Source: Sabethes cyaneus
Lineage: Eukaryota; Arthropoda; Insecta; Diptera; Culicidae
Reading direction: 5' to 3'
DNA: 64,000 nt
Assembly (NCBI RefSeq): GCF_943734655.1
Contig: NC_071354.1
Location: 155,145,142-155,209,141 of the forward strand
Below the pieces are notes generated by a model, which searched no databases, was not told where the DNA came from, and worked only from the letters and a program-made list of their open reading frames with translations. The position numbers and the translations under genes are program-made. Shown here piece by piece: positions 23,615-36,599 of this stretch; position 1 is the first letter of the stretch; each line of letters begins with the position of its first letter.

Positions 23615-24400
23615 ATGGATAGTGAAGTGATCTTGATAGTGCTTTGTTTGGTGTTTCTACAATTCGGGAACTCGTTTGCTTTTGCTAGTGGATGCGACTC
23701 AAACGGTTCCGAGAATGTAACTCAATGCCTTGAGAGTAAGGAAACCGGAAATGGATACGATAGCTACTTACCACATGAACCGGGAGCACCGTACAATATC
23801 TACTTGGATGTGTTCAAATACGGCATGAAGCAGGGACCTGACTGTATGTTGGGTAACGCCTACAACTACATGCCGTGGTTGTTCCCGAATGGATCCCTCA
23901 CAATAAGGAATGAAAGCGTTGCATTGGATTTGTCCAATCTGAAGCTCCGTGATCATGGGCTGGTTTCGATGATTGACAGCTTGGAAGCGCTGGTTGTTTA
24001 CAGTGTTAGTATTTAAAAATCGAAAGTAATTGAGTTTACTGAGTTTACGACGGAACGTGCAATTTATTCCATTATCTATGAATTCTTTGACCTAGCCGGT
24101 GATAAGGAACAGTGCTTGATAATTCTAATGGACAATTGTGATATATCTTTTGAGTGTACACAATCGAGCGTCGGTAGTGCAACAAACCTACTATCATTGA
24201 AAACGATGTCGGATTTTCCAACGTCTCAGTCCATTCTTAAGAAAAGCAGACTACGCAGCACAAGAAATTGTTGTTATACTCTGAGGAAGAAGCTTCGCAG
24301 TTAATGCTAAATTATTCCAACGTAAAAAAGAATAATGATTCAACTCTTAGTTTTTAAAATCAAAAATTACAATGTACGATTCAAAACTCATTTACTCATG
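23615..24400 (+). pseudogene. Toll-9-like receptor, N-terminal exon, frameshifted
   Basis: The ATG at 23,615 opens a good signal peptide (MDSEVILIVLCLVFLQFG). A cysteine-containing ectodomain start follows, ending in leucine-rich sequence (VALDLSNLKLRDHGLVSM, then SLEALVVYS). The frame stops at 24,016. Coding-like sequence continues in other frames: KVIEFTEFTTERAIYSIIYE, EQCLIILMDNCDISF, then further pieces such as LLLYSEEEASQLMLNYSN up to about 24,400. At least three small indels are needed to join them. It lies on the same strand as, and upstream of, the TIR-encoding exons at 38,580-41,467, so I read it as the broken 5' end of that gene. A sequence error cannot be excluded. Confidence 0.55.
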
Positions 24401-27080
24401 TATTCTTGTTCACCAGTTCAGCAGAACAAATGCATGAAGTCGAGAAACTTGACGTCAACGGCTAGAAGAGGTCGCAACAACAGTCTGAATATCGTTGGTC
24501 AGGTAACACCACCGTGGAGCTTCTGGTTCCGTCTCTTCTGTGCTGTAGCAGCGGATTGCGGACGAGTATCTCCCTATAAATACCTTTTGCACATCTCTTC
24601 AAGGTCGCATCTGCGCCCCTGAAGCGCTGTTTCTATTGTGCGCTGTGACATCGACGAAGGAGCTCTGAATTATTTGGCATATTATCGCCACTGGGAAATG
24701 AAATGAAAAAGTATGCAGTCTTGTGTCATTTCAGCATTATCCCCAATTGGGTCTGACAAGACAACATCGTGCAGCATTTTGGTCGTGAACGCCTTGTACT
24801 GAGTTTCGACGAGATGGACTTCTGGATCCGATTAAGGATCGTCTTGCAGAATGAATTGTGGGTGATTCTGAACAACATGATGCCAGACTAATACCCATAT
24901 TCAGATAGGTCTTCTCTATTAGCACTTTTGTCATTAAACAGTTGAGCTGACAGTTATATGACAAATTTGAGTAAGTGTGCTACTTGGGATTCGTGACGAC
25001 TTTTACCGAGAAACTGTGCAACCAGTTCACCAGAAATATTGCAGTTTACCAGATATTGCTGAAGAAATGATGAAGCGCAACGTTTGCGCTGACAATATTG
25101 AATCAGCTTTCAGTTACATTGTTAAAATGCGGTCATTAAGGAAATGATTTCATATGTTCGATTACTGCTCCAATTTTAGTTGACGACGGCGCCTCAGTTA
25201 ATACTGTTAATGTGACAAACTGTGGGCTTCATGCGTTACACTAATGTTGTTAGTCCGAGATACTTGAGACTTGTTGATCAGCGTCTAAAGGCCAAAGGAG
25301 GTCCGTAGGACCGATAAACTTTATCCTTGAGTGGCATCTTCGTATTGGGTGAATCCATTTACAGTGGACCTTTCTCAGCTAGCGAGTTGACTTAGACTTA
25401 GTTGACTCTCTTTTCTCATCTACAAGAGTTCTTAACAGTCCTGTCCAGGTCGGTATATCGTTGACAGGCTGTTGTCTTAACCGCTCTGGGTCGTGCCCGC
25501 TCAATGGCGTTCGCCCTTCTCCGCTCATCAGTTATTTTTCAGGTTTCATCAGAGAACCATTACTTCTGGTCTCTGTGTACTCTTCCGAGGGTTGTGACCG
25601 CGACAAAGGCGTACTTGATGGTGTATATGGTGTTCTTCAATAATTCTGTCAAGCGGTAGTTCTGGGGCTTGGGATGTTACCTGTACAACAAATTTTCCAG
25701 TCGGCGAACATCGTAACAACATCCAACTTTCTCCTTCAGTCGCAGAATGCGTGCGACGAGTAAAAAATCTCATCGATAACAAGATGGTGGTCGGATGCAA
25801 AGTTGGTCCTGTGTTTGTAGTGCATATCAAGCGGGCCTATCTTGTGTACTTTCGGTTGATGCAGATGTTGTCTATCTTGTTTTCTGCTCTGCTATCTCGG
25901 AAAACCACGTGTTCGAAGTCCGAATTATCCTAAATGGGTTATTTAGATGTGGGCCCCATGTTTTCCAATTATTGTGGAACATCCTCAAAGAGCATTGGTG
26001 GCGTTACTAATTAGGATCCTATTCTCACAGTTACCTCACTCCTCTCACTGGCACTATTCTTACAGTAACCCTCATCTCACCTTCCAGGCTTTATTTGATT
26101 TGTACAGTCACCCAGGTGACCGGACTTGTCTGCACCACAGCACGCCTCCTCTGACCCGCCTTATACGGAAAGATTTGCTGTATACGCCTTCGTTCCCATT
26201 GATTCCTCGCATGATCATCGACGGTCACGACTAGATCGCCCGGTTTCAGTGACTTTGTTGCGAACCTGTAGCCTATCCGTATAGCACGAAGTGATTCGGC
26301 GTTAGAGCTTTATCGTCTGCTAGCTCCAGAGGATCGTAAGTCAGTGGTCGCGAGTTTACATTCGCTTCGGCCTTCAACATGATCATTTCCAGTACCTCAT
26401 CGCTGAGAAATCGCAGGCTTTCTTACACGGCCTTTATCGCCACTTTCACGGACATAACCAGTCGCTCCTATGGTCCTCCCATGTGAGGAGCTGCCGGAAC
26501 GTTGAAATGCTACTGGCTATACGCATTGGTAAAAGTAGCTGCCTAGTCTTCAACGACTTGCTGGAACATCTGCTTTTCTTTACTCTCAGAATCGCAGATT
26601 GTGCTCTCGCCTAAAAATTCTGCTGAGGTGGCTATGAGAATAGGGTCCTTGTTTACTAATTACTTGAAGTGTGCGTTTCAGGTAATCGTTGCAACAAGGA
26701 TTACTCCCAGATGTTTAACTTGATCGCCGCTCTTAATTTCCTCTCCACCAAGATGAAGAGTTTACGCATTCATTTTCTTCCTCTCGGTGAAGGTAGTTTT
26801 CGAAGGGCTGATGCTCAGGCCGTCCATAATACACCAGGACCAAATCTACAGTTTAGGGCCTCTTGCATTCTATATGATATCACATCGTCAAACTTCCCAC
26901 GTACTACTATGACAAGATCAACAGAGCTCACAACTTCGAAGTCCTAGATATTTAAACTACTTTCTACATCAACTTCTCGATGTCACGAAAATGCTATTTT
27001 TTCACAGAGCGAGATTTTTCAATTTTATTCACTAGCGAGTGTAGCACAGTCACTGTAGATTTGCCTTATTGAACTGCTAT
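24401..27080. other. Decayed, mostly unassigned DNA before the young BEL element
   Basis: Apart from the BEL relic at 26,100-26,600, no gene is supported. A stretch ending GTGTGCTACTTGGG (about 24,975-24,988) matches the end of the MITE at 40,804-40,910. Other minus-strand open frames (24,737-24,964; 25,549-25,830) may be further BEL debris but show no motif I can defend. Confidence 0.4.
26100..26600 (-). pseudogene. Decayed BEL/Pao integrase relic
   Basis: Minus-strand translation gives, in order, PAAPHMGGP, NSRPLTYDPLEL, KALTPNHFVLYG and KPGDLVVTVDDHARNQWERR. These correspond to PPSAPHMGGSWE, NSRPLTYLPLDS, ALTPNHFLLG and KPGDIALIVDETKRNGW in the young BEL at 27,714-28,170. Stops and shifts interrupt it. 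It is a different, older element lying immediately beside the young one and in the same orientation. Confidence 0.7.
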
Positions 27081-27555
27081 TGTTCTCTCAGAACAAATAA
27101 AATATGCACCGTTCTTGAAAGCACTGTATTTAGTGTTGCTTCAAACTAGAATATCGATCTTGCTCAATTAATTATTATATGGTAACAAACTTTTCCTTAC
27201 TTACAAATTAGTGCGCTTCAGTCAAATTGAGATGTAAGTATCAAATTTAAACGACCTCCTAGTTCGATCAGCCTAAGGTATAACTAAGAACTAATAATTT
27301 TAACAATTTATCAATGCACCTTTACCAACCTTAGATAAAAAGTATAAATTTTAATAATCAAAAAATTCCAATTTCGTTATCTCAAATAACTTTACATGTG
27401 CTCTACACAATTGCTTCGCTTACATTATCAATTATAATTTCTTTGTTGAGCATGACAGTTATGCTTCGCCCTTTCGGTGCGTATCAGGGTATGCTCCACT
27501 TCGCCTGGCCGGGTTGCCTGGCCTGGTTGCCAATATCTGCGGTTCTGTAGCAACA
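27081..27555 (-). repeat. BEL 3' LTR (element orientation)
   Basis: 475 bp, TGTTCTCTCAGAAC at the left edge and GTAGCAACA at the right. The Gag-Pol frame appears to run into it, stopping at 27,459. Confidence 0.9.
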
Positions 27556-30500
27556 ATCCCCCTCCCGTAAGGCTGGTCAGCTTCATCCTCGTGATCAGCT
27601 CTTACATCCAATACCGCTATTTTTGAAACTGGTCGACGAAGTAAACCTGTTGAAGTCTGCACGATCGCCTGTCGTACACAACCATCTCGTCCTGTTGTAA
27701 CCTCTAATACCCGTCACCGGACCCAGCCATTCCGCTTGGTTTCATCGACGATTAAAGCTATGTCTCCTGGTTTTAGAGGTTTCACTTCCTCGTACCACTT
27801 CGTTCTTTTAGTGAGCGTCGGCAAATACTCACGAAGCCATCTTTTCCAGAAGTGATCTAGATTCTTTTGAATTAAGTCCCATGTGTTCAGTACGCTTCTT
27901 GTTGTGTTTATAGGTACCGCAGGTTGTTTTATTCCGCTTGAGCTCCCTAGAAGGAAATGGTTTGGGGTGAGAGCTTCTTGTTCCACTGAGTCTAATGGCA
28001 AATAGGTAAGTGGACGAGAATTAACTATGGCTTCCGCCTCGACTACCATCGTGTGCAGTCCTTCATCATTTAATTTGCGATCTTGTGGCAAGTTGGTCAT
28101 GGCGGCTTTAATAGAGCGTACCATGCACTCCCAGGAGCCTCCCATGTGAGGAGCTGACGGTGGAATAAAGATCCACTTTGTCGTAGTACTAGTGAAGGTA
28201 GCTGCCATCTCTTTTGTTGTGTCTATCATTTGTTCTGCCAACACATGACTTGCTCCAACAAAATTTCGTCCATTGTCTGAATAGATCTCGAGCGGTGCAC
28301 CACGTCGACTAACAAAGCGACGAATGCAGGAAATGCATGCTTGCGTTGATAAATCATAAGCCACCTCCACGTGTATGGCTCGAATGGTGAGGCACGTAAA
28401 TAGTGCGATCCACCTCTTTGCATTGGAACGACCAACTTTAACCGAAACAGGTCCGAAATAGTCGAGACCGACGTAACTAAATGGACGAACCAGTGGAGAT
28501 AACCGAGCGGCAGGTAACGGTGCCATCATGGGAATCGCGGGGCGTGCTTTAAGCACCTTGCAAAACTGACACTGCCTGGACACCTTTCGAATTAGAACCC
28601 GTAGACGAGGTATGTAGACCAACTGCCGCATTTCATTGAATACTGTTTCCGAATTGCCGTGACGAAATTTGCGGTGGAAATCATCAATTAGTAGGTTTGT
28701 CACTGGATGTTTTTTAGGGAGAATAATAGGAAATTTTACGTCAGTTGGAACAGATTTTACTGCGTTTATTCGACCGTCGACTCTTAAAACGCCATGCTCG
28801 TCAAGTAGTGGTGTCAACGTATACAATGGACTTGATTTTGCAAGTTTGAATTGATTTTGATCGTTTGACTCCTTACAATGTGCCAGCAGTATTATTTCAT
28901 CTGGGTATGCTTCCTTCTGTACCAACTTCCATATCCATGTTTCGGCTTTGTGCAGTTCATCGTGAGTAAGCGGTTCCGATCGATAACCAACCGCTGCTAA
29001 GTCGGCTTTGCGCATCCTACTGATTGCTCGTATTACGTAGGCCATCGTTCTGAGTAACCTGTCCCATTTTGAGAACCGAGAGAAATCTACCACCCATACT
29101 GAAGTAGTTTCTTGGTGGAAGAAACACGGTCGCAATTCCTCTTCCGTCAGCTGTATCGATTGCTTTGGCTTTGGCCATTCATTTTCACGTTTGTACAAAA
29201 ATTCAGGTCCAATAAACCAACGGTGTGATGCGTCGAGGCAGGGTCCATTGCCCCATTTAGTGGCTTCGTCAGCCACATTTAATTTACTCGGTACCCATCT
29301 CCATTCTTTCTCACTAGTGGTTTCTAAAATTTCCCCTACTCTGCATGCCACGTATTGCCGGTATTTCCGATGGTCGGAGCGTATCCAAGCCAAAACTGTG
29401 TTCGAATCCGACCATAAGAATCGCTGATGAATCGGAATTGTGTGACTTTCAATCACCGCCGATAGCAACGATGCTCCTAGTACCGCAGCTCTCAACTCCA
29501 TTCGCGGTATCGAAACATGTTTGAGCGGAGCAACTTTAGTTTTTGCTGTCACTAACGAGCACTCCACAACACCATGAGGATTGATGATTCGAAAAAACAC
29601 CAACGCAGAATAGGCCACCTCGCTTGCATCCACAAAAACATGGACCTGCAGTGACTCGTATATCGAATTGCTAGCGCTCCGAAAATAGCATCGGGGTATA
29701 TGAATATTATTTATTTGTTGCAGTAGAGCACTCTATTCTTTCCAACCTTTGAAGATCTCATCGGTGACAGGCTCATCCCACTTGGTACCCGTACGCCATA
29801 CATTTTGCAATAATATCTTGCCATGTACCGACAGGCATGCTAGCAAACCGAGAGGATCGAAAAGGCTCATTACACATTTTAAAATTTGCCTTTTTGTTGG
29901 CCTTGTTCGTGATTCCAGTAACTCCATGATTTCTTTTTGGAAAACCGTGGAGAAACTCAACTCGTCAAGGTTTGGGTACCAAAGCAAACCTAATACGCGT
30001 TCGGTATCGCTTTCTTTGGGAGAGGTTAGGCATTTAGCATGCACGTCGATGTTTTCTCCAAGGTGGGCTAATACTTTTTCACTATTAGACGCCCAGTTAC
30101 GAATATCGAACCCGGCGAAAGCATGAATTTCCCTGACCTCCTCAGTAACCGACTTTGCTTGATGTTCGGTTTCGAAGCTGTCAAGATAGTCATCCACATA
30201 ATGACTCTTCAGGATTCCTTCCACTGCTCTCGGACACTGATCGGCAAAACGCTCGGCGTTTTTATTTTTTATAAATTGTGCTGTAGTGGGTGAACAGGTT
30301 GCACCAAAAGTAGCAACATCCATAATAAATATTTCCGGCCTGCTGTCTGTATTATCGCGCCATAGGAAACGCTGAGAATGCCGATCTTGATCGTTTATAC
30401 GAATTTGATGGAACATCTCCTTGATGTCACTGGATACTGCTACCGGAAATTGTCGAAATCGAAACAAAACTGATTGTAAGGGAGTAAGCAGGTCAGGTCC

Positions 30501-33500
30501 TGGGAGTAGAACGGAGTTGAGGGATATGCCATCTGTTTTTGCCGCTGCATCCCAGACCAGCCTTATCTTCCCAGGCTTTTTCGGATTTATTACCACCCCT
30601 AATGGAAGATACCAGGTCCGACCTGGGTCTGCTGACTTGAGTTCCTGTTCTGTCGCTCGATGTGCATACCCCTTTTGTTGATAATCGACGATCTGTTGTT
30701 GAATGTTTTGCTTAAGTTCAGGATCTCGTTTCATTCTTCGTTCTAAACATTCAAGTCGGCGTAGAGCCACTGGGTAGCTATTCGGTAATTGAATGAAATC
30801 GTGCTTCCACAATAAGCCAACTTGGTAGCGATCCCGCAATCGCGTTGTGGTTTGCTCGAGAATGGATCGAGCCCGTATCTCACTTTCGGATTCCAAATGC
30901 TTTCTAACGTGTGCGCCATGGTCTTCTGACCTCACGAAGCTGCTAACCATTTCGCTCAGTTTCTCACAGTCACAAACATGGAAAGAGTATTGCATTGGAT
31001 CACCATTATCAACGAGGCTCCCGTAAATAGACCATCCTAAGCGAGTTTTTGCCGCAACAGGACCAGAAATGCCCTCCTTAATTTTTAGCGGGACAGCTAA
31101 CGATAAGTCACGTAGACCAATCAAAATCTGCGGTCTCACATTCTCGTAGCTAACGACTGGCAGATCTTTCAAATGGTGGTACCTCTTTTGTAATTCTTCG
31201 AATCGCAGCGTTTGCGATGGTAGATTGAGACAAGTCACCGTTCGTGCGCTCTTTAGACCGAATCGTATTTTTCGGCCAACTTCGGACACATCAAAGGTCA
31301 CCAACTGAGAGTTCTCTTCATAGCGAGTCATATTACCAGTCCACTTTAAACAAAGAGGCATTGTGGGCCCCTTAAGGCCGAGCTGATCTGTTAGACTTTG
31401 TTCGATTAACGTCGTGGAAGAGCCTTCGTCGAGAAAGGCAAATGTGTTTATTTCGGTTGAAACTCCGTATGCCGTCACAGGAACAATTCTATACAAGACA
31501 GATTGACCGCAATGGTGGTAAGTATGACCCTCTGCAAATGAATGCCTTTCAACACGACTACCGGACGGCGGCTCAGAGTGCAGCATTGGATGGTGACGAA
31601 ATTGGCATCCATTAATTTCACATCGCTTAGAATTTCGGCACATTCTGCGACCATGAGCGTTCAAACAACTTCTGCATAGTTTCAACGAATGAATAATTTT
31701 CCACCGTTCTTCGATACCACTATTTTTAAATTTGAGGCATTCCTTTATTCGGTGACCACCCTCACCGCACAACAAACATGACTTTAAAAACCCACTCTTT
31801 TCTCCTGTATCTTCCAGATCACCGCTCTCAGCGTGAATTTGCAGATATGCTCTTTGGTCCTTAACTTTAGCTCGCTCCGTCTCCTTACTGCGATTTACGT
31901 ATGGCACCACTCTGCTTACCGACTCTACGACGGTGGTCATAAATTCACTAAACGTTAGAAGTGTCGCAGTTGGAAGGTGTACTAGACGCTGAGCCCACTG
32001 TAATTTTACATTTGCCGGTAGTTTGTCTACGAGTTCTTGGAGTAATACTGGATTCGATAAATGGGCATGTTGACCCGCAGCAATTAAGTGCTGAGTGAGA
32101 TTTCGGACCGATATTCCAAAATCAATAAGTGTTTCTAATCGATCGGTTTTTGGAGTTGGGCATTCTCGTACGTTTGTAATCAGCTTGTTTATAATCACTT
32201 CCGGACGTCCGTATAATGTTTGGAGCGTTTTGATTACCTCCGGTACAGATTGAGGTGTTAATAGATAAAACCGCACCGCCTTCATAGCATCGCCCTTCAG
32301 GCAACGTTGTAAGCGAGCCATGTTCTCGACGTGGTTGTACCCACAAGCTGTGGTGGTATTGTTGAAACTATTTATAAAAATAGGCCAGTCTTCGGGATCG
32401 CCCGAGAATTCTGGCAAGTCACGAGGCATCACCTGTCTTGCGGCGATTTGTTCCGCAGACAGTCTACTAGTTTGGTTAAAAGTAAAACTTTGTGTATATG
32501 TGTTAGGATCGGGTAGTTGAACTCCGATGAAAGGAATCTCGTCAGCACTGCGTGCGTTAGGGTGTGTCTGACGACCGATCTCAAAGGGTACAGTTGGAGG
32601 CTGGGGGTGTGCAATTTGCGTACCACCGGTTATAGCGTTGTTTTGAGACTGATGCACTTGTAATTTACATGCTTGCACCTGTTGTTGAAGTAGATTTAAT
32701 TGCTCAAGCGTGGGTGTAGCATCTTCTTGGAATTTTTTTAGCTGTTGTTTGAGCAGTGCAAAAGCATGCGCTCTGTACGTTGGCATTTCGAGTGGACGTT
32801 CACGCATTGCGCTGGCCTGTGACAATAGTGGATCAACTGCAATTGTTCCAGTAATATTTTCAGATTGTGTAAGTGGGAATATTGGATGTGTGGCATCGCG
32901 GGTCGACGGTAGCACGTTAATTGTTTCTGGGACGTTTCCAGCTTGTGCGTTACTGGATATTGGCGGTTGAACCGCGATGGATCCTGCAGTATCGCTTGCA
33001 TTTTGAATGCGTATAGTTGGAATAGCGCGATCGTACGTGACGGGTTGCAACAACAAATTGGCGTTCGGTGGTTGAACTCGAACTGCTTTCAAAGCTCCTG
33101 CTTCGACAGGATTATTCTGGTTAACTTTTGCTGTTGCGGGAGCGACATCTGAACCAGGTGCTTTTCCGATATTACTAACTGCTGTATTGTTATGATGCTC
33201 AACCCAAGTTGCGGTACGCTTAGAGCGGTCTCTGTTTTCAATTTCATTTACGCGGTTTTTAACACTACGGTTGCTAACATCGTCTTCGGAAAATGCTTGT
33301 TCCATTAGCTGATGCTTTTCGTTTAAATAACGCTTTTCTATATCCACCTCTAGTTGTTTCTTCTCTTCAAGCAGTTGAAGACTAATTTCGAGCTTGGACC
33401 TCCGGCTGGATCGAGACTTTGACGTAGATGCCGCTGGTACGGGAAGGCATTTCGAGCAAATCCAGTCACTATTCGCTATCGAGTCCGTCACCCCGGCACA

Positions 33501-33626
33501 AGAATTGTGCCACCAACTGTTACACTTATCGCACTGGACTAAGTTGTCCGCGGAGTCCGGCCTCTCTCAAGCTATGCAGCTAAACGCTTCCGTTGTTGGG
33601 GTTATGTTCAAATTTTGGTTAGACAT
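27459..33626 (-). pseudogene. BEL/Pao Gag-Pol polyprotein with three nonsense codons
   Basis: From the ATG at 33,626 the order is: a PHD finger (VQCDKCNSWWHNSCAG), a coiled-coil stretch (LEEKKQLEVDIEKRYL), Gag core (LPEFSGDPEDWPIFINSF), two zinc knuckles (CLLCGEGGHRIKEC; CRSCLNAHGRRMC), and an aspartic protease with the BEL-typical FLDEGSS. These are followed by reverse transcriptase (VSSDIKEMFHQIRI; YVDDYLDSF), RNase H (VHVFVDASEVAYSAL) and an integrase. The integrase has a zinc region (CQFCK) and D-D-E residues in VGLDYFGPV, YSDNGRNFVGA and APHMGGSWECMV. The frame never shifts. It is broken by TGA at 33,567-33,569 (at a PHD cysteine), TAG at 29,733-29,735 (before RNase H) and TGA at 27,714-27,716 (after integrase). 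Confidence 0.9.
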
Positions 33627-33648
33627 CATAAATAATTTTTTGAAGCTT

Positions 33649-34123
33649 TGTTCTCTCAGAACAAATAAAATATGCACCGTTCTTGAAAGCACTTTATTTA
33701 GTGTTGCTTCAAACTAGAATATCGATATTGCTCAATTAATTATTATATGGTAACAAACTTTTCCTTACTTACAAATTAGTGCGCTTCAGTCAAATTGAGA
33801 TGTAAGTATCAAATTTAAACGACCTCCTAGTTCGATCAGCCTAAGGTATAACTAAGAACTAATAATTTTAACAATTTATCAATGCACCTTTACCAACCTT
33901 AGATAAAAAATATAAATTTTAATAATCAAAAAATTCCAATTTCGTTATCTCAAATAACTTTACATGTGCTCTACACAATTGCTTCGCTTACATTATCAAT
34001 TATAATTTCTTTGTTGAGCATGACAGTTATGCTTCGCCCTTTCGGTGCGTATCAGGGTATGCTCCACTTCGCCTGGCCGGGTTGCCTGGCCTGGTTGCCA
34101 ATATCTGCGGTTCTGTAGCAACA
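33649..34123 (-). repeat. BEL 5' LTR (element orientation)
   Basis: 475 bp. It differs from the other LTR by three substitutions seen by eye (T/G, A/C and A/G). Confidence 0.9.
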
Positions 34124-34446
34124 GCTATTTTAATAATGTGTATCAGCGTTTGTGGTTCGATCAGCACGTCCCACACTTAATACTTTCACTGAACGCTTTT
34201 GGTGGGGATTTCTCATGCTTTCTTGATTTTGTTACGAAGAAAAGTTTGAAAAGAAAAGCCTTCATATAGTGAGTATTAAAGCATAAAATTTTCCTTGAAA
34301 ATCTTCATTAGAGATGGGATTAGCGCTGCCTATCTATTCTGAACTATTCGGGTCGGAAAAATGCCATCTGCACCTGCCAGACTGGACAAACTGGAGGACT
34401 TTATCGCATTTTCTACTCTAGTACTCTAGCCCTATTTTACCCACTA

Positions 34447-34598
34447 GGGTAGATGCTCCAGTAGTTGTGGTACGACTTATCAATGATACTGATACTGACA
34501 GTTCGATTGTCAAACATGTACCAAAATCTGCAAAAATAACGGAGTATTTCGAGTTTGTACCACTATAGGTACTACCACAACTACTGGAGTATCTACCC
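34447..34598. mobile_element. 152-bp TA-flanked MITE
   Basis: Ends GGGTAGATGCTCCAGTAG and CTACTGGAGTATCTACCC form inverted repeats of about 26 bp with one early mismatch. TA is duplicated at 34,445-34,446 and 34,599-34,600. There is no coding. TA targeting suggests mobilisation by a Tc1/mariner-type transposase. Confidence 0.7.
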
Positions 34599-35059
34599 TA
34601 TGTATCTTTTTTTCTTGGATTTTTTTGGTTCGTCTTAACTCCTAATTATACACGGTTAGAGCTCTTCTATATTAAGTCCAACCCGAGTTAATATTAGCTT
34701 CATTCAACAATAGGGAGGAGTATTGAGGTCTCTTAATCCACCTTAGCATGATCTGTCGTCCGCGTGACAGTTATTCTCTGCCAGACTTGTACAGGAAAAT
34801 AAACTGTCGCGTGGTTTGTTGATGAAACCTATTCGAAAAGCAACCCAGAACTATACTGGTAAACAGCACTTGTCGACAATAAGTCATAGTTTGGTTTGAA
34901 ATTTGTAAGGTCGCTTCTAATTGATTACTGGGAAATGTTTGAACCAATGACGCAAATCGAGCGAGAAGTAAACGATGCCTACTGTTATGAAGGCGAGTGT
35001 GAGAAGCATACCACCCAACGCTTGCTCCACTGAGGCAAACGTACGACAAACAACCGATG

Positions 35060-36010
35060 GTTCTTTGTACATACATTCTGGTACTTACATACTCGCGTGC
35101 GCACAGCCTCGTAGCATCTTTCTGCACAGCCTGCTCATGAAGCCAATAGCTCATGGCAACTTGCTCTTCGTATTTCACCTTCGAAGGCAATGTTGAACAG
35201 CAGGCTGGAGAGTGCATCCCCTTGCTACAGTCCATTCTACGTCATGAAAGCGGTAGAAAGGTCTCACCTGCTATTCTGGCGCATAATTTTGACGCATCCA
35301 GCGTCGCACAAATCAGCGTAATTAGTTTCGTCGAAAAACCATGTTCTAGCATTATCTGCCACAGCTCATTTCGTTCGACTGAATCGTACGCCACCTTAAA
35401 ATCCACAAACAGATGATGAGCGACTATCACGAAAACCAGCATAGTAGTGAAGGGCTCTGCTAACGGTCTCAGTCTTCAGAATAGAATACGGCACCTTGTG
35501 AGCAGAATTAACCAATGTAATGCCTCGACCGGTTTTACACTCGGATCGATGTTCCATTTTGAAAATAGAGCAAATAAGGAGGCCATCCAACCACTCCTCC
35601 GGCATTTGTTCTTCCTCCTAGATCTAGACAATAATCCGGTGGATTGCTTCGTACAGCCGCACGCTCCCCGCTTTTAGAAGTTTAGTCGGGATACCGTCCT
35701 ACCAAGCAGCCTTACCCATTTTTCAGCTCACTGATCACCTCTACTTGTATTGGTGGCTCCACAGCTTGGCTATCGCTCGTAATTTTTATTCTGTTTCTGC
35801 TGAACTCCGTGTTTACCTCTCTATTTAACAACATCTGGAAGTGGTCCTTCCACCTGGCTGCTATCGCCGTTTCGTCAGTAAGCAGGTTGCTAGCACTATC
35901 GTTAGACATCACGAGCATGGCACAGTTCCTGCACTCCACCGTTTTGCAGAAAATCCGTGTGTCGTTGCTGGCGAATCTCTCCTCTGCACCGATGAGCATG
36001 TGGTACTCGT
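35060..36010 (-). pseudogene. RTE-clade LINE relic (reverse transcriptase)
   Basis: Minus-strand pieces in several frames read NLLTDETAIAARWKDHFQ and NREVNTEFSRNRI (pre-RT), PEEWLDGLLICSIFK and TLVNSAHKVPYSIL, then HHLFVDFKVAYDSVERNELW and a frameshifted GDALS/LLFNIA region. The order matches the intact RTE at 47,282-50,180 (LFVDFKAAYDTIDRKELW). It is 5' and 3' truncated and full of stops. JAM-type RTE elements of Aedes are a likely parent, as an inference. Confidence 0.7.
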
Positions 36011-36039
36011 CCTCGTGTATACGGTGGGTGGCCATATAA

Positions 36040-36290
36040 ATTTGCAATTTTTCCTCACAGTAAAGTAGAAAACAACTCCCCTGTCCCCTCATTGCATATC
36101 CAGAAAACGGATAGTAATATTCGTCATGATTGTACAACATTTCGCCGAATATCATTTTGCGAAAAACCTTAAGCGGAATGCACCATTTCACGGAAAACTT
36201 TTTTGTGGAAAGTACCATTTCGCGATCCTCTCCTTACTCGCTGTCGCTCGTTTCAGGAAACCCAGGTAGACCTAGGAAAACAAATAAACC
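36040..36290 (-). repeat. Helitron fragment (internal part)
   Basis: It contains TCACAGTAAAGTAGAAAACA, GCGAAAAACC phrases and AAACAAATAAACCTAGA. These correspond to the middle of H1 (3,780-4,100) and H3 (44,880-45,110). Neither Helitron end is present. Confidence 0.55.
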
Positions 36291-36599
36291 TAGACAGTAG
36301 TGATACGGTGGGTTATTTTTTCCGAAACTAAATCTGTAGAGAGATCTTTCTCTGTAACACGCCTTAATTTTTTGTTATTACTTCTTGATTAGTTAGTACC
36401 AATTTGTAACTCAAGCTACTATCCATGGAACAAGTCATAGAACAGCATTCTTCAGTCCAAAGTTTACTGGTCTTTGCAGGAAAGTACCAAGTAGCCAGAC
36501 TTGTATGAGATATTGAATAATTTTAATTTAACTAGCCAAGTCCAGTAATAAAATGATCTTTGCTGAAGATTGAAATCTTAAGTTGAACACGGTGTTCAT

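Larger units (their letters stand above)
27081..34123 (-). mobile_element. BEL/Pao LTR retrotransposon, complete and young
   Basis: Two 475-bp LTRs (27,081-27,555 and 33,649-34,123), TG...CA bounded, differ at three positions by eye. A 5-bp duplication GCTAT flanks them (27,076-27,080 and 34,124-34,128). The internal region encodes a single Gag-Pol frame on the minus strand. Full length is 7,043 bp. LTR identity of about 99% indicates recent insertion, although the coding frame has three nonsense codons. It sits in the large gap between the two halves of the Toll-9-like locus, antisense to it. Confidence 0.95.

Noticed and set aside
25549..25830. 93-codon minus-strand open frame as part of the old BEL
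   Set aside because: Position fits, but no protease, zinc or RT motif could be seen, so it was not assigned.
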